Positions 43,095-52,095 of a stretch of DNA of 64,000 bases are shown here, piece by piece. The notes under the pieces are model-generated. The model did no database searches. It had not been told where the DNA came from and saw nothing but the letters and a program-made list of their open reading frames with translations. Source of the DNA: Neptuniibacter pectenicola (GTDB lineage Bacteria > Pseudomonadota > Gammaproteobacteria > Pseudomonadales > Balneatricaceae); the NCBI RefSeq assembly GCF_001597735.1, contig NZ_LUTS01000011.1:31789-95788 (forward strand), given 5' to 3'. The translations under genes were made by a program, and so were the position numbers. The stretch's first letter is position 1. The number at the start of each line of letters is the position of its first letter.

Positions 43095-43628
43095 ATGAAG
43101 ACCTGTGCGTTGGTTATCGGGCATAAAAAAAATTCGCCCGGTGCTGTGAATGAACATCGTAATCTGAGTGAATTCACATTTAATGAAGCGCTGGCAAAAG
43201 AGATTGAAAGCGCGGTTGTCGGGGTGCATATACAACGGGTGTACCGGCGTACTTATAGCGCGTTACCGAGTGATCTTAATGAGCTTGAGCCTGATTTTAT
43301 CCTAAGCCTTCATTGTAATGCGTTTAATAAAACGGCGTCAGGTACTGAGGTGTTGTATTACCACCGCTCAGCGTTAGGGCGGCAGATGGCTGATATATTA
43401 CAGGCGCATTTAGTGCACGCATTAGGCTTGCCTAATCGGGGTATTAAGCCGAAAAATTCGGAGGATCGGGGAGGGTACTTACTACAGAAAACGAATGCGC
43501 CTTGCCTGATTGCCGAGCCTTTCTTTATTGATAATGATCACGATTTAGAGATCGCATTTACAAGTTATGCCGCCTTAATTGAGGCCTATGCCCGAGCGAT
43601 TGAGCAGATGGCTGAGTTGGTCGATTGA
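43095..43628 (+). CDS. N-acetylmuramoyl-L-alanine amidase (Amidase_3 type)
   Basis: A 177-residue zinc amidase domain. Zinc ligands: His in VIGHKKNSPG near residue 9, Glu in NEHRNLSEFTFNE near 20-30, His in ILSLHCNAFN near 75; catalytic Glu in CLIAEPFFIDN near 141. There is no signal peptide or cell-wall-binding domain, which is unusual for a host AmiC-type enzyme and more like a phage endolysin. AAGGACGAC precedes the start. No phage genes are nearby. Confidence 0.82.
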   Translation: MKTCALVIGHKKNSPGAVNEHRNLSEFTFNEALAKEIESAVVGVHIQRVYRRTYSALPSDLNELEPDFILSLHCNAFNKTASGTEVLYYHRSALGRQMADILQAHLVHALGLPNRGIKPKNSEDRGGYLLQKTNAPCLIAEPFFIDNDHDLEIAFTSYAALIEAYARAIEQMAELVD

Positions 43629-43710
43629 TCGGGATAATCTGCGCAGTAGAAGCGGCCTAATAATTGTGCCTTCTATTTGTTAAAATAGGGCACTCTTTAT
43701 TTTTGTTGAG

Positions 43711-44052
43711 GTGATAGGTTTGCCCAGTCCGCTGTTAGAAACATTGTGTGATTTAGTCACTGAAGCGCATACCCGTATTCAAAAAGACTTTAGCCAGCTA
43801 GACCCCATTGTCGGTGTGAGCCAAGGAATGAGGAGCGTAGGCATACCTGCTGATGCGATGACGATAGACTGCTTAAGGTCAGGCAAACGTATCATTATTG
43901 TGTTGCATGATGAAACGCCTCAGCTCGTTAGTTATCAGTTCGCTTTTAGAGATAAAGATCCACGTAATGAGTTTGAATCGTTAGACCGCGCTGAGTTAAC
44001 TGAGGCGCTGTTATACGATTGGATGCAGCATTACTTTTTAGCTAAGGTTTAG
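43711..44052 (+). CDS. Conserved hypothetical protein
   Basis: A protein of about 110 residues; start is GTG 43711 or more likely TTG 43720, which has GAGG eight bases upstream. I do not recognise a family. The sequence (VSQGMRSVGIPADAMTIDCLRSGKRIIIVLHDETPQLVSYQFAFRDKDP) has regular alternation and acidic C-terminus, suggesting a small cytoplasmic alpha/beta protein. It converges with the OmpA-fusion gene. Confidence 0.6.
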   Translation: MIGLPSPLLETLCDLVTEAHTRIQKDFSQLDPIVGVSQGMRSVGIPADAMTIDCLRSGKRIIIVLHDETPQLVSYQFAFRDKDPRNEFESLDRAELTEALLYDWMQHYFLAKV

Positions 44053-44097
44053 CTGTTACGCCGACCTAAGTTCCCCCATCCTTTTCACCGCAGTGGG

Positions 44098-45966
44098 TTA
44101 CCTTGTTGCGGTGTTAAATGATGTGGGGTCATTGCTATTGACCCAGATTTCTACTCGCCGATTACGTTCCCTGCCTGTTTTTGTACTATTGGAGGCGATC
44201 GGTGCCATCTCCCCCAGTCCAACCGTATTCTTAATATTAATCCCACGCGCTAAGAGTGCAGACTCGACCGCTTTGGCTCGTTGTAGCGAGAGGGACTTGT
44301 TGCCTTGTGGGTCTCCAATACTGTCAGAAAAACCGATTAGCATAGCTTGTTGCGCTGGATTTTTTTCGAAGAATTGCACAACCCGCTCTAAGTCACGAAC
44401 CGCTTTGTTGTCTAACACAAAGGTTCCACTATTAAAGCGGAAGTTTAACGAAAGCCGTTGTGCGTTGTTGACGGTTTCAATATAAGTTTGGGGCAGATTG
44501 GCTGTTAGCATCGGCTGGGTTTTATAGATGTTTTGTGAAATAAATCCTGTTTGCTTCACCACGTCCTGCCCCTCTTTCGAGAGGACAAACTCTATAAACT
44601 TATGGGCATCTGATTGGGTGCTAATCGTGCTGGGCTCATAAATATACAAGCGTCTAACCAGTGGGTAATCCTCAGTGGATATCGTAAAGGAGGTTGGATA
44701 GATTGGTTGCCCATATTGATCATCTGAGATGGCCAGTGCTTTTGCTCTTAATACATAAGGTAAGCCAATAAACCCAATGGCCCCCGCTGTTTTACTTACT
44801 TGATCTGACAACTCCACGCTTGATTCAATGCGCGTAGCTTGCGGGCTAAGTGCGACCCCATGCTTTTTAAGTACCATCGACTTAAATGAATCCCATGTTC
44901 CCGAATTACTATCACGGGCAAAGATCTGTATCGTTTGGTTTGTACCGCCTAATGCTTTCCAATTTTTGATATGACCTGAGAATATTTGCGCCAATTGTTC
45001 CGTATTTAAGTGATCAATAGGATTGTTAGGGTTAACAATGACAGCCAAACCATCCATGCCGATAATATGTTCAGTGCTTTTTGAACGAAGATCACCGTAT
45101 TGTGAGGCTAAGGTTTTAACCTCTTTATCCTTAATGCGCCGAGACGCCATGGCTAAATCAGTTTCCTTCTTTGCTAATGCGCTAAAGCCGGTACTTGAGC
45201 CATGGGCAAAGATGGGCACTAAAGCATGCCGGCGATTATCTGGGTGAGAGATGGCTAAGCTTTTTTCTACTTCAACTTCGGACTCGATCAGTTCAAATTC
45301 GGTTGCCCCTTGGCTTTTGTAGAACGCTTTGACAAGCTCAGGCGCGAGTAACTCACCAATGGTATTTGATCCTTGGATACGGAAAGGGGTAGTGGGTGAT
45401 GCTGTATTATGGGCGACCGTCGAGGGGGTGCTCTTCTGATACCCTTGGATAATCGATCGGGTGGTTTGAACCGTGGCATCGGCTAAAGGCTCAGAGGTCA
45501 GGTTTACGGTAGAGGTGTTGGTTCTTAGTGGAGCCGATGGTGATAATGGTTGTTTTTCAAGACTCTTATTAACACGGCTTACCGTGCTTTTTTCAGTTGT
45601 GTTGGTAAATTGTATAAGGCTAAAACTAAATAACAGAAACACAACGATAGCGAAAACTATATAGACCGGTTTGTTATTATGATTAACTGCTTCTATGCTT
45701 GTGTTTGCTGTGTTGCTAACCGTAGAGATAGGTTCCGGTGGTAATTCAACCTCTTGAATCAGTTCTAGCGTATCTGCTGCTAGGAGCTCAGTGTAAATTT
45801 GCTGCAATGGTTTACTAATGGGAAGTTCTGTAATATCAATGTTGAGCAGAATTGCGTGTCTATACGCTTGATCATGGGTAAAACGGTGCAGGTCTATTTT
45901 TTCATGGCCCTGTCGCTCAAGTTCACGTTTGAGTTTCCAGATCAGGTCAAAAACAGTTGTTTTCAC
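44098..45966 (-). CDS. Membrane-anchored phosphate-binding-like protein fused to an OmpA domain
   Basis: A 622-residue protein. A cytoplasmic segment of about 100 residues is followed by one membrane helix (VYIVFAIVVFLLFSFSLIQF, near 100-120) and a Ser/Thr-rich linker. Then comes a PstS-type substrate-binding domain (FRIQGSNTIGELLAPELVKAFY, IFARDSNSGTWDSFKSMVL, GAIGFIGLPYV), and a C-terminal OmpA/MotB peptidoglycan-binding domain (FRFNSGTFVLDNKAVRDL ... GFSDSIGDPQGNKSLSLQRA ... ERNRRVEIWV). PBP-OmpA combinations exist in gammaproteobacteria without known function. No pst transport genes are nearby. Confidence 0.85.
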   Translation of the reverse strand: MKTTVFDLIWKLKRELERQGHEKIDLHRFTHDQAYRHAILLNIDITELPISKPLQQIYTELLAADTLELIQEVELPPEPISTVSNTANTSIEAVNHNNKPVYIVFAIVVFLLFSFSLIQFTNTTEKSTVSRVNKSLEKQPLSPSAPLRTNTSTVNLTSEPLADATVQTTRSIIQGYQKSTPSTVAHNTASPTTPFRIQGSNTIGELLAPELVKAFYKSQGATEFELIESEVEVEKSLAISHPDNRRHALVPIFAHGSSTGFSALAKKETDLAMASRRIKDKEVKTLASQYGDLRSKSTEHIIGMDGLAVIVNPNNPIDHLNTEQLAQIFSGHIKNWKALGGTNQTIQIFARDSNSGTWDSFKSMVLKKHGVALSPQATRIESSVELSDQVSKTAGAIGFIGLPYVLRAKALAISDDQYGQPIYPTSFTISTEDYPLVRRLYIYEPSTISTQSDAHKFIEFVLSKEGQDVVKQTGFISQNIYKTQPMLTANLPQTYIETVNNAQRLSLNFRFNSGTFVLDNKAVRDLERVVQFFEKNPAQQAMLIGFSDSIGDPQGNKSLSLQRAKAVESALLARGINIKNTVGLGEMAPIASNSTKTGRERNRRVEIWVNSNDPTSFNTATR

Positions 45967-46138
45967 AAGGCTACTCTCATCGATAGGCAGAGGTTAAGAT
46001 AGGGGTAAGGCGGGTGATTCTAATGATGGAATATTGCTGCAATATGACAATAACGTTGTAGACTTGAGTATCTATACACGTTATCTGTAAATAACGATCG
46101 GGTGCATGGCGACTCGATACCAATTGGACGAGGTTGAA

Positions 46139-46648
46139 ATGAAAAAACGGATTTTATTGTGTAGCCTTATTATGAGCCTTCCTTTGTGCTCTACTGCGGA
46201 TGAACTCTATCGCTGGGTCGATGAAAAAGGGGTTAAGCATTTCAGCAACAAGCCGCCTCAAGGTGCTGAGCGCGCTGCCGTTCGTGGTGAAGTAAATTCG
46301 GGGGCGTTAAATGACCGACCCCTTAATACCATGCAGCCTTATACCGCGCCGGTGATTAAAGCGAAGCCTGCTGAGGTTGATGCTGCGCCGGATGCTGTTA
46401 ATAAAGAGGATGCGGATACGCCAGAAAATGCCGCGAATACAGACAACACAAACACCTCAGGAAAGAAGGATAAATCTAAGCTGCAGAGCCGAGATCAGCA
46501 ACTCGAAGCGTATAACGCAGCGGCTAATAGTAAAGAGGCGCGGATTAAGGAGATTGAAGCGGCAAAAAACAAGGACAAGGCGACACCGAAAACCCTGAAT
46601 CAAAAGTTAAAAGCATATAATGATGCTAAAACTGTAAATCAAGATTAG
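46139..46648 (+). CDS. DUF4124-domain secreted protein
   Basis: A 169-residue protein from ATG 46139 (MKKRILLCSLIMSLPLCSTADE, signal peptide). It has an N-terminal DUF4124 domain (LYRWVDEKGVKHFSNKPPQGAE, with the W.D..G..H.s..PP motif). The remainder is Ala/Lys/Asn/Asp-rich, disordered and partly charged-helical (KDKSKLQSRDQQLEAYN, repeated as NQKLKAYNDAK). Function unknown. The upstream in-frame ATG 46106 would spoil the signal peptide. Confidence 0.78.
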   Translation: MKKRILLCSLIMSLPLCSTADELYRWVDEKGVKHFSNKPPQGAERAAVRGEVNSGALNDRPLNTMQPYTAPVIKAKPAEVDAAPDAVNKEDADTPENAANTDNTNTSGKKDKSKLQSRDQQLEAYNAAANSKEARIKEIEAAKNKDKATPKTLNQKLKAYNDAKTVNQD

Positions 46649-46660
46649 GTGCCGTTTAGT

Positions 46661-47233
46661 TTAGACGCCCCATTGTCTGACACGGCCCACATCCAAGTGT
46701 ATAAACTCACTTTTTGAATAGATACCAACCCCACCTGCGCGCTGTGCGATAGCGGCCTTATGTAGCGTCTTTAATGGAACTCCCGGTATCCGAATATCAA
46801 TCGCTTCTCCTTTCATGTGGTAGCTTTTTTTAGCGACTTTGTTGCTTTTGGCTCTTAATTTTTCATTGCTTTCAGGTGACCGATAGCCGGATATCACGTG
46901 AATAGGTTTATTGTCAAAGTCGAGCTGAAGCGCATGAAGTAACATCAGCAGGTTGGTATTCATCTGATGCACTTGATTATTACGGTGATCACGAAGCAGG
47001 TAATCCAGCGCCTGTAGACTGGTATTTTGGTACTGACCCTCCGCGAAAAAAGTACTGTCTAGCGACTCTCCTGTATGGAGGTTAAGTAACGAAAGTGAGT
47101 GATCTTTCGTGCTGTGTAAATTTGCGAAACTGGTTGCAGGGAGAGCCGTCATTGCAGACACGCTACCGAGAACCTTTAGAAATTTACGTCGAGAATGGGT
47201 AATGAGGGTTGGTTTTTTCTGCTGCGGTATCAT
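46661..47233 (-). CDS. DUF882/YcbK-type periplasmic peptidase with Tat signal
   Basis: A 190-residue protein with twin-arginine signal HSRRKFLKVLGSVSAMTALPATSFA. The catalytic domain resembles M15/VanY-like zinc peptidases: HVISGYRSPESNEKLR near 120, SYHMKGEAIDIRIPG near 145 (zinc His and Asp), and a late HLDVGRVRQWG. It probably trims peptidoglycan peptides and in E. coli the homologue lies next to an L,D-transpeptidase, as here (95-base gap). Confidence 0.88.
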   Translation of the reverse strand: MIPQQKKPTLITHSRRKFLKVLGSVSAMTALPATSFANLHSTKDHSLSLLNLHTGESLDSTFFAEGQYQNTSLQALDYLLRDHRNNQVHQMNTNLLMLLHALQLDFDNKPIHVISGYRSPESNEKLRAKSNKVAKKSYHMKGEAIDIRIPGVPLKTLHKAAIAQRAGGVGIYSKSEFIHLDVGRVRQWGV

Positions 47234-47327
47234 TCGTTTACACTGTCGCTGGTATCAAGTTGACGCCATTATGCACAATTACGTTTTAATAGTACATTAT
47301 TTGAACAGTAGTGCCGACTGTGACGAA

Positions 47328-48578
47328 TTAACGTCGTGTGGATAGGGCGTATCGGTCTTGCTTATAGATATCATCTCTGAAGTTGATCGTGCCTTCTGGA
47401 TCGGCCCAAGCGGTCCAATAGGTGACATGAAGGGGGATAGGCTCTGCCAATGTGAAGGTCTGCGTGCTTGTTTGGGCAAAAATAGGATAAAGTTGCTCAT
47501 GTTTCCAGCCGTGGGTCATCCTCATTAATTCGTCCGCGAGTTTTCTTGGTTGCTCTAGGCGGATACAGCCTGAGCTGAACGCACGCTTGTTTTGGCTAAA
47601 CAGACGCTTAGCCGAGGTATCATGAAGGTAGATGGCGTAGGTGCTATTTGTTAAAAATTTTACCTGTCCTAGTGTGTTTCCCTCGCTGGGAGCCTCCCAA
47701 AAGCGCTGGTAGTTTTTGCCTATATATAACTTGTCATAGTCTATATCGTTATCGGCAATCACGGTTCTCCTATCTCCCCAACCCGATACGACCTTTAGGT
47801 TTACTTTAGTTAAGTAGGACGGGTCCTTTTTAAGTGCAGGGATGATATCTCTATAGGCAATGCTTTTCGGGACATACCAGGATGGGTTAACAACGATGCG
47901 GTTTATTTGGCTATCAAACACCGGGGTTTTCCGCTTCTTTTTACCGACAATGGTTTTCATGGAGAGAATAGCGTTGTTTTGCTCGTAAAGGTAGAGTCGA
48001 AATTCGGGAATATTGACGTGTATAAAACGGTCACTATTGGGAATAAAGCGTTTGATCCTAGCGATATTTACTTTTAATTGCTCTGCCCGCAGAGAGGGGC
48101 TCACGTTGAGTTGGCGGCGGGTTTTAGGCCCAAGAATGCCATCGGCCTCATCTCCGTGCCTTGTTTGGAAATGTACTAGCGCCTCATGTAGGTCGATATC
48201 AAATAACGGATCCTGTCGCTGTTCACAGTCTACAGGAGGGTGGTCCCCTAGTTTAATCAGCTTCTCCCTGAGTAATGGGACCTGTATATGTTGGTCAGTA
48301 AAGCTGAGTGACTTTCCTTGTGGGATAGGCTGCCATGCGCCTTCATTGGCTAGCGTTATGTACCGGTTATAAGCGTCTTGTAGTGAGTGTAAGTTGCTGA
48401 GACGTTTGGTTTCTGTAGGCGGAGGCCTATTGCTGATGGTATCAGGGGTTAATGCCGAGACCGTGTGAAGCGAGGTGTTGCTGGGTGCTTTAGCAAGGGT
48501 AATCTTCTCCGTCGCTACACTGGTTAACGAGCAGAGGGTTAAGCTGATAAATAAAAGCAGTGAGCGTAGACAATACAT
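47328..48578 (-). CDS. L,D-transpeptidase of the LdtD (YcbB) family
   Basis: A 416-residue secreted enzyme that forms 3-3 cross-links in peptidoglycan. Signal peptide at the N-terminus (LRSLLLFISLTLCSLTSVAT), a peptidoglycan-binding domain near 130-165 (ALVHFQTRHGDEADGILGPKTRRQLN), and the YkuD catalytic domain with IYLHDTSAKRLFSQNKRAFSSGCIRLEQP, where His and Cys are the active residues. The SSGC form is normal for YcbB proteins. Shorter than E. coli LdtD (615), lacking part of the N-terminal region. Confidence 0.9.
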   Translation of the reverse strand: MYCLRSLLLFISLTLCSLTSVATEKITLAKAPSNTSLHTVSALTPDTISNRPPPTETKRLSNLHSLQDAYNRYITLANEGAWQPIPQGKSLSFTDQHIQVPLLREKLIKLGDHPPVDCEQRQDPLFDIDLHEALVHFQTRHGDEADGILGPKTRRQLNVSPSLRAEQLKVNIARIKRFIPNSDRFIHVNIPEFRLYLYEQNNAILSMKTIVGKKKRKTPVFDSQINRIVVNPSWYVPKSIAYRDIIPALKKDPSYLTKVNLKVVSGWGDRRTVIADNDIDYDKLYIGKNYQRFWEAPSEGNTLGQVKFLTNSTYAIYLHDTSAKRLFSQNKRAFSSGCIRLEQPRKLADELMRMTHGWKHEQLYPIFAQTSTQTFTLAEPIPLHVTYWTAWADPEGTINFRDDIYKQDRYALSTRR

Positions 48579-48897
48579 AGTGGCCTCATGGGTGACCTAT
48601 CAACCGTCTATCGTTTGTTAAGGTTGATAAAGCTACCTTAAGTACAGGCACGAATGGGGTATTGTTCAAGTGTAAATAGGTGAATACTTTTCATTTATCC
48701 TCGATTTTGGTCTGGAAGGGGGGGTACTGGGCGATAAACGCCTGTTTTTATGTGCAGGGAGGGACTGAGCTAGCCTACCGAGTATGCAGGTAGGCGATGG
48801 CATGTTGTTATTGGCAGCATATTCTAGTGCTAAGTATGTGGTCGGTGCTACTGAGCCTTAGACTTAGACTTAGAGCAGAGGGCAGGTGTTCGGTGAT
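48579..48897. other. Intergenic region upstream of the transpeptidase gene
   Basis: About 320 bases without a gene. One stem, GCCTACC/GGTAGGC with a 9-base loop (48773-48795), has no T-run on either strand. Confidence 0.5.
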
Positions 48898-49200
48898 TTA
48901 TTTCTTCTTCTTTTTCAACGCATCCTGATTTTTGTAGTACTCATCTTCGTAGTAGGTACCGCTGACATTTAATTTTTTCTCAGCCCAACGATTAAACCGG
49001 GACCAAAGGAAAAAACCAGGGGTCATTAAAATCATAATACCCAGCATAAGTCCGGATCCTGCATACTCTTGCGGCATCTGTTGCGTAATCCAGTCTAAAA
49101 AGCCTAGCTCTCTGCCAATGTAAAACCATAAGATAAGTCCGACGAAGCCGGTACCGACAGCAAGATGGTGTAAATAGTTTTTTGAGTTTTTTTCAGTCAT
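48898..49200 (-). CDS. Small two-helix inner-membrane protein
   Basis: A 100-residue protein from ATG 49200 (MTEKNSKNYLHHLAVG). It has two membrane helices (LAVGTGFVGLILWFYIG; GSGLMLGIMILMTPGFFLW), a basic loop FNRWAEKKLN and a Lys-rich end (six Lys at the C-terminus). Not recognised. It starts one base after the tus stop, so it is the third gene of the PilZ-Tus operon. Confidence 0.65.
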   Translation of the reverse strand: MTEKNSKNYLHHLAVGTGFVGLILWFYIGRELGFLDWITQQMPQEYAGSGLMLGIMILMTPGFFLWSRFNRWAEKKLNVSGTYYEDEYYKNQDALKKKKK

Positions 49201-49201
49201 T

Positions 49202-50062
49202 TTATCTATAACGGTGTATGCGTAAGCTTGGCAAGTAGGGCTCAGGATCAATCATAAGATCACTACGTTGCTGGCGTTTGCGCGTTTCGGGTGGGGTTAA
49301 GCTGGGCTCATTATATTCTGGAAAGGTTTGTTTATCATCTAATGGGAAGAAAATAGGTAAGGGCGCATTTCGGGCTTTGCGTAGTAAGGTCTCATTTTCT
49401 TGCCAAAGTATGTTCGCTCGCATCAGTGGAACTTGGGGCTGTAACTGAGCGAGGGGCTCTGCATCAGGGATTTTTGCAAGGGCTTCTAACTGTAATTGTA
49501 TATGGAGCTGAGATAGATCCATCTTTAGTAGTTTTTTCTCGGCGGCGGCAACTGATAATTTTTTAATACTTCGACCACTGGTGTACCAGCTAAACAGCAC
49601 CTTCGCAGGGGGTTTGTTTAACACGGGAAAGAGACGATAGCATTGCTTTAGATGCAGCCGTGCTAACCCTTCCCGTTGAAGTTTAAGGTTAAGCTGTTCT
49701 GATCGTTTGTTGAGGATGCTTGAGGGATCACCCACTTGTTCTCTATAGGCTTTAACTGATTGTTGAAACTGAGCTTTGATCTGATTGAGTTGGTGAATGA
49801 TCGGGATAAGCTCAGCCGGTACGCCAATTAAACCATAAAGGTTGTCAGTTTTTCGACCATCCCCTTGCTGAAGGTGCCAGATATTGGTTAGGGCGTGAAC
49901 AACCTCAGGGAGCGACGGTTTAGATTGATTGTTGGAGAGTATGAACTGCTTGGTTTTGTCAGATCGGTGGGCCTTTAGCAATTGGGTGCGAAACTGTTCT
50001 AAACCTTGATTAAGGCGATCAAAAGCCCTGACTAAGGTTTCAGTTTCGTGGGCGCTCGTCAT
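49202..50062 (-). CDS. tus: DNA replication terminus site-binding (Tus-family) protein
   Basis: A 286-residue protein. Although diverged, several blocks follow E. coli Tus in order: the N-terminal FDRLNQGLEQFRTQL, GVPAELIPIIHQLNQIKAQFQQSV (Tus SHIQHINKLKTTFEHIV region), LHLKQCYRLFPVLNKPPAKVLFSWYTSGRSIKKL, VPLMRANILWQENETLLRKARNAPLPI (Tus [22 protein letters not shown]), and the end PEPYLPSLRIHRY (Tus LRLIIPRLHLYV). Tus binds Ter sites and stops replication forks in one direction. No Ter-like GTTGTAAC was noticed beside it. Start overlaps nothing and abuts the PilZ stop. Confidence 0.72.
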   Translation of the reverse strand: MTSAHETETLVRAFDRLNQGLEQFRTQLLKAHRSDKTKQFILSNNQSKPSLPEVVHALTNIWHLQQGDGRKTDNLYGLIGVPAELIPIIHQLNQIKAQFQQSVKAYREQVGDPSSILNKRSEQLNLKLQREGLARLHLKQCYRLFPVLNKPPAKVLFSWYTSGRSIKKLSVAAAEKKLLKMDLSQLHIQLQLEALAKIPDAEPLAQLQPQVPLMRANILWQENETLLRKARNAPLPIFFPLDDKQTFPEYNEPSLTPPETRKRQQRSDLMIDPEPYLPSLRIHRYR

Positions 50063-50647
50063 TTAAATGACTTCAGTAGATGATTCGGATTGCTGTTTCT
50101 TTAACCGGGCTTGGCTTTCAAAAATCTGGCGAGCCAGAATCATACGACAGCTTTCAGGCATTTTTATAAATTCTATGCCTATCATAAAGCCACCGTCCTC
50201 TAAGGCTTGGCTGCGGCAGCATTGGGCGTATATGAGTAAGCCTAAACATGACTCAGGGAAAACCAGTTTGACCGATAAAAAAGAATCTATATCGAAGGCT
50301 TCATTGCTTCTAAATTGAATGCCCCCTTCAGAGAGGTTTACTTCTTGGACCTCTGAATTGCTGATGACCATTTCATTTGAGGCGATTGCTTGCGCAATAC
50401 GCTCAATTTTATCGTGCATGATCTGTAGAAATGAGGCCACGTTACTATCTTTTTCCGATATCTTTCGGAGTAAATGATGGCTTTGGGAGTCGATCTCTTG
50501 AAGCTGGCTTAAAAGTAAAAAGTTTGGAGAAACACCAAATTGAGTAGGGCTCGGGTGATGTTCAATCTCTGATTCAGCAATGACCTTCAGCTCCAATGAA
50601 ACACGTTGGTCTATTCGGAAATACTGGCGGCGGTCTTGTTCCTGCAT
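50063..50647 (-). CDS. PilZ-domain (cyclic di-GMP binding) protein
   Basis: A 194-residue protein. The N-terminal D-R-R-Q-Y-F-R-I supplies the RxxxR phosphate-binding motif, and N-L-S-E-G-G at about residue 110 corresponds to (D/N)xSxxG, so cyclic di-GMP binding is likely. Between them is an inserted helical segment of about 80 residues (FLLLSQLQEIDSQSHHLLRKI ... HDKIERIAQAIA). First gene of the operon with tus; link between the two is unexplained. Confidence 0.82.
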   Translation of the reverse strand: MQEQDRRQYFRIDQRVSLELKVIAESEIEHHPSPTQFGVSPNFLLLSQLQEIDSQSHHLLRKISEKDSNVASFLQIMHDKIERIAQAIASNEMVISNSEVQEVNLSEGGIQFRSNEAFDIDSFLSVKLVFPESCLGLLIYAQCCRSQALEDGGFMIGIEFIKMPESCRMILARQIFESQARLKKQQSESSTEVI

Positions 50648-50805
50648 TGATGAACCCTCATCGGTGTTAGTGGTTTCTTAACGAGTATAAGTACAAACGC
50701 ATAGAAAAGCACCTTTTTGTTAGTGTGGTTTTTATCGGGTTTTAAAGTGGTTTTATGTTTACTAAACAGTAAGTTAGGCATGCTTAATGTCATAATAAAT
50801 TAATA

Positions 50806-50822
50806 GTGTAAACTTTTTACAC
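50806..50822. promoter_or_regulatory. Inverted repeat in the pilZ/lolC divergent region
   Basis: GTGTAAA-CTT-TTTACAC is a perfect 7-bp dyad with a 3-base centre, 29 bases before the lolC start and 159 before the PilZ gene. It could be an operator or a short hairpin; no binding protein can be named. Confidence 0.4.
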
Positions 50823-50850
50823 AGTTGGTTTTCTGTGGTTTAATCGCGCC

Positions 50851-52095
50851 ATGTTTAAACCATTATCCCTATTTATTGGATTGCGCTATACCGCTGCTAA
50901 GCGAAGCAATCATTTCATCTCTTTCATCTCATTGGCTTCGATGCTTGGTTTAATGCTCGGGGTTGCTGCGTTGATTGTTGTGCTGTCTGTTATGAACGGT
51001 TTTGACCGTGAACTAAAACAGAGGATTCTAGGCATGGTGCCTCACGGCTCCATTAGCGCGTATGGTAAGCCGATTGAGAACTGGCCGCTCCTCGTTGAAC
51101 AGCTTTCCCAACACCCTGATGTGGTTGCTGCTGCACCCTTTATACAGGCGCAAGGTATGCTAACCAGCAAAGGGGTTGTACGCGGTGCGCTTGTTAATGG
51201 TATTGACCCCGTCATTGAACAGCATGTTTCTATACTCGGTGAGCACATTACATCAGGCTCTTTAGAGGCGTTGAACCAACAGCGATTTGGCATTGTGTTG
51301 GGAGATCTACTTGCGCGTTATTTAGGGGCGAGGGTTGGAGATAAAGTGACCTTAGTACTACCTGAAGCATCGGTGAGTGTTGCTGGGGTGGTGCCTCGGT
51401 TAAAGCGTTTTACGGTCGTTGGGATTTTTTCTGTTGGTGCTGAGCTTGATGCGAATCTTGCTTATATTAATCTTGAGGATGCGGCTAAGATTAAACGTTT
51501 AGGTGATGGGGTTGATGGGATACGTCTGAAATTTGATGACCTGTTTATCGCGCCAAAGAAAGTAAAAGAGATCGCTGCTAGCCTTTCCGGGTATTACAGT
51601 TCAAGCGATTGGACGCGTACCCATGGCAACCTGTTTCAAGCGATCCAGCTAGAAAAGCGGATGATCGGTTTGCTGCTGTTTTTAATTGTGTTAGTCGCGG
51701 CCTTCAATATAGTTTCAACACTGGTGATGGTCGTAACAGATAAAAAAGCGGATGTGGCGATATTGAGAACCTTAGGGGCGACCCCTGGGCGTATTATGCG
51801 CATCTTTATGATCCAAGGCACCGTTATCGGCGTGTTAGGCACGCTATTAGGGACATTGCTTGGTGTTACATTGGCGCTAACGATTTCAGATATCATTGCA
51901 TGGGTCGAGCGCACGTTTAATATTCAATTTTTAAATGCGGATGTTTACTTTATCAGTTACCTCCCTTCTGACCTGCAATGGGCTGATGTGGGAGTAATAA
52001 CGTTTACAGCGTTGGTGATTAGCTTCCTCGCAACCATCTATCCCGCATGGCGTGCAGCCAAAACACACCCAGCAGAGGCTTTGCGCTATGAGTAA
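50851..52095 (+). CDS. lolC: Lipoprotein-releasing ABC transporter permease (LolC/LolE family)
   Basis: A 414-residue inner-membrane protein extracting outer-membrane lipoproteins for LolA. N-terminal FIGLRYTAAKRSNHFISFISLASMLGLMLGVAALIVVLSVMNGF is characteristic. A periplasmic MacB-like domain (about 45-260) and three further helices (LLLFLIVLVAAFNIVSTLVMVV, VIGVLGTLLGTLLGVTLAL, DVGVITFTALVISFLATIYPAWRAA) follow. Only this one permease gene is present here; lolD follows with an 8-bp overlap and no second permease comes after it. Confidence 0.92.
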   Translation: MFKPLSLFIGLRYTAAKRSNHFISFISLASMLGLMLGVAALIVVLSVMNGFDRELKQRILGMVPHGSISAYGKPIENWPLLVEQLSQHPDVVAAAPFIQAQGMLTSKGVVRGALVNGIDPVIEQHVSILGEHITSGSLEALNQQRFGIVLGDLLARYLGARVGDKVTLVLPEASVSVAGVVPRLKRFTVVGIFSVGAELDANLAYINLEDAAKIKRLGDGVDGIRLKFDDLFIAPKKVKEIAASLSGYYSSSDWTRTHGNLFQAIQLEKRMIGLLLFLIVLVAAFNIVSTLVMVVTDKKADVAILRTLGATPGRIMRIFMIQGTVIGVLGTLLGTLLGVTLALTISDIIAWVERTFNIQFLNADVYFISYLPSDLQWADVGVITFTALVISFLATIYPAWRAAKTHPAEALRYE

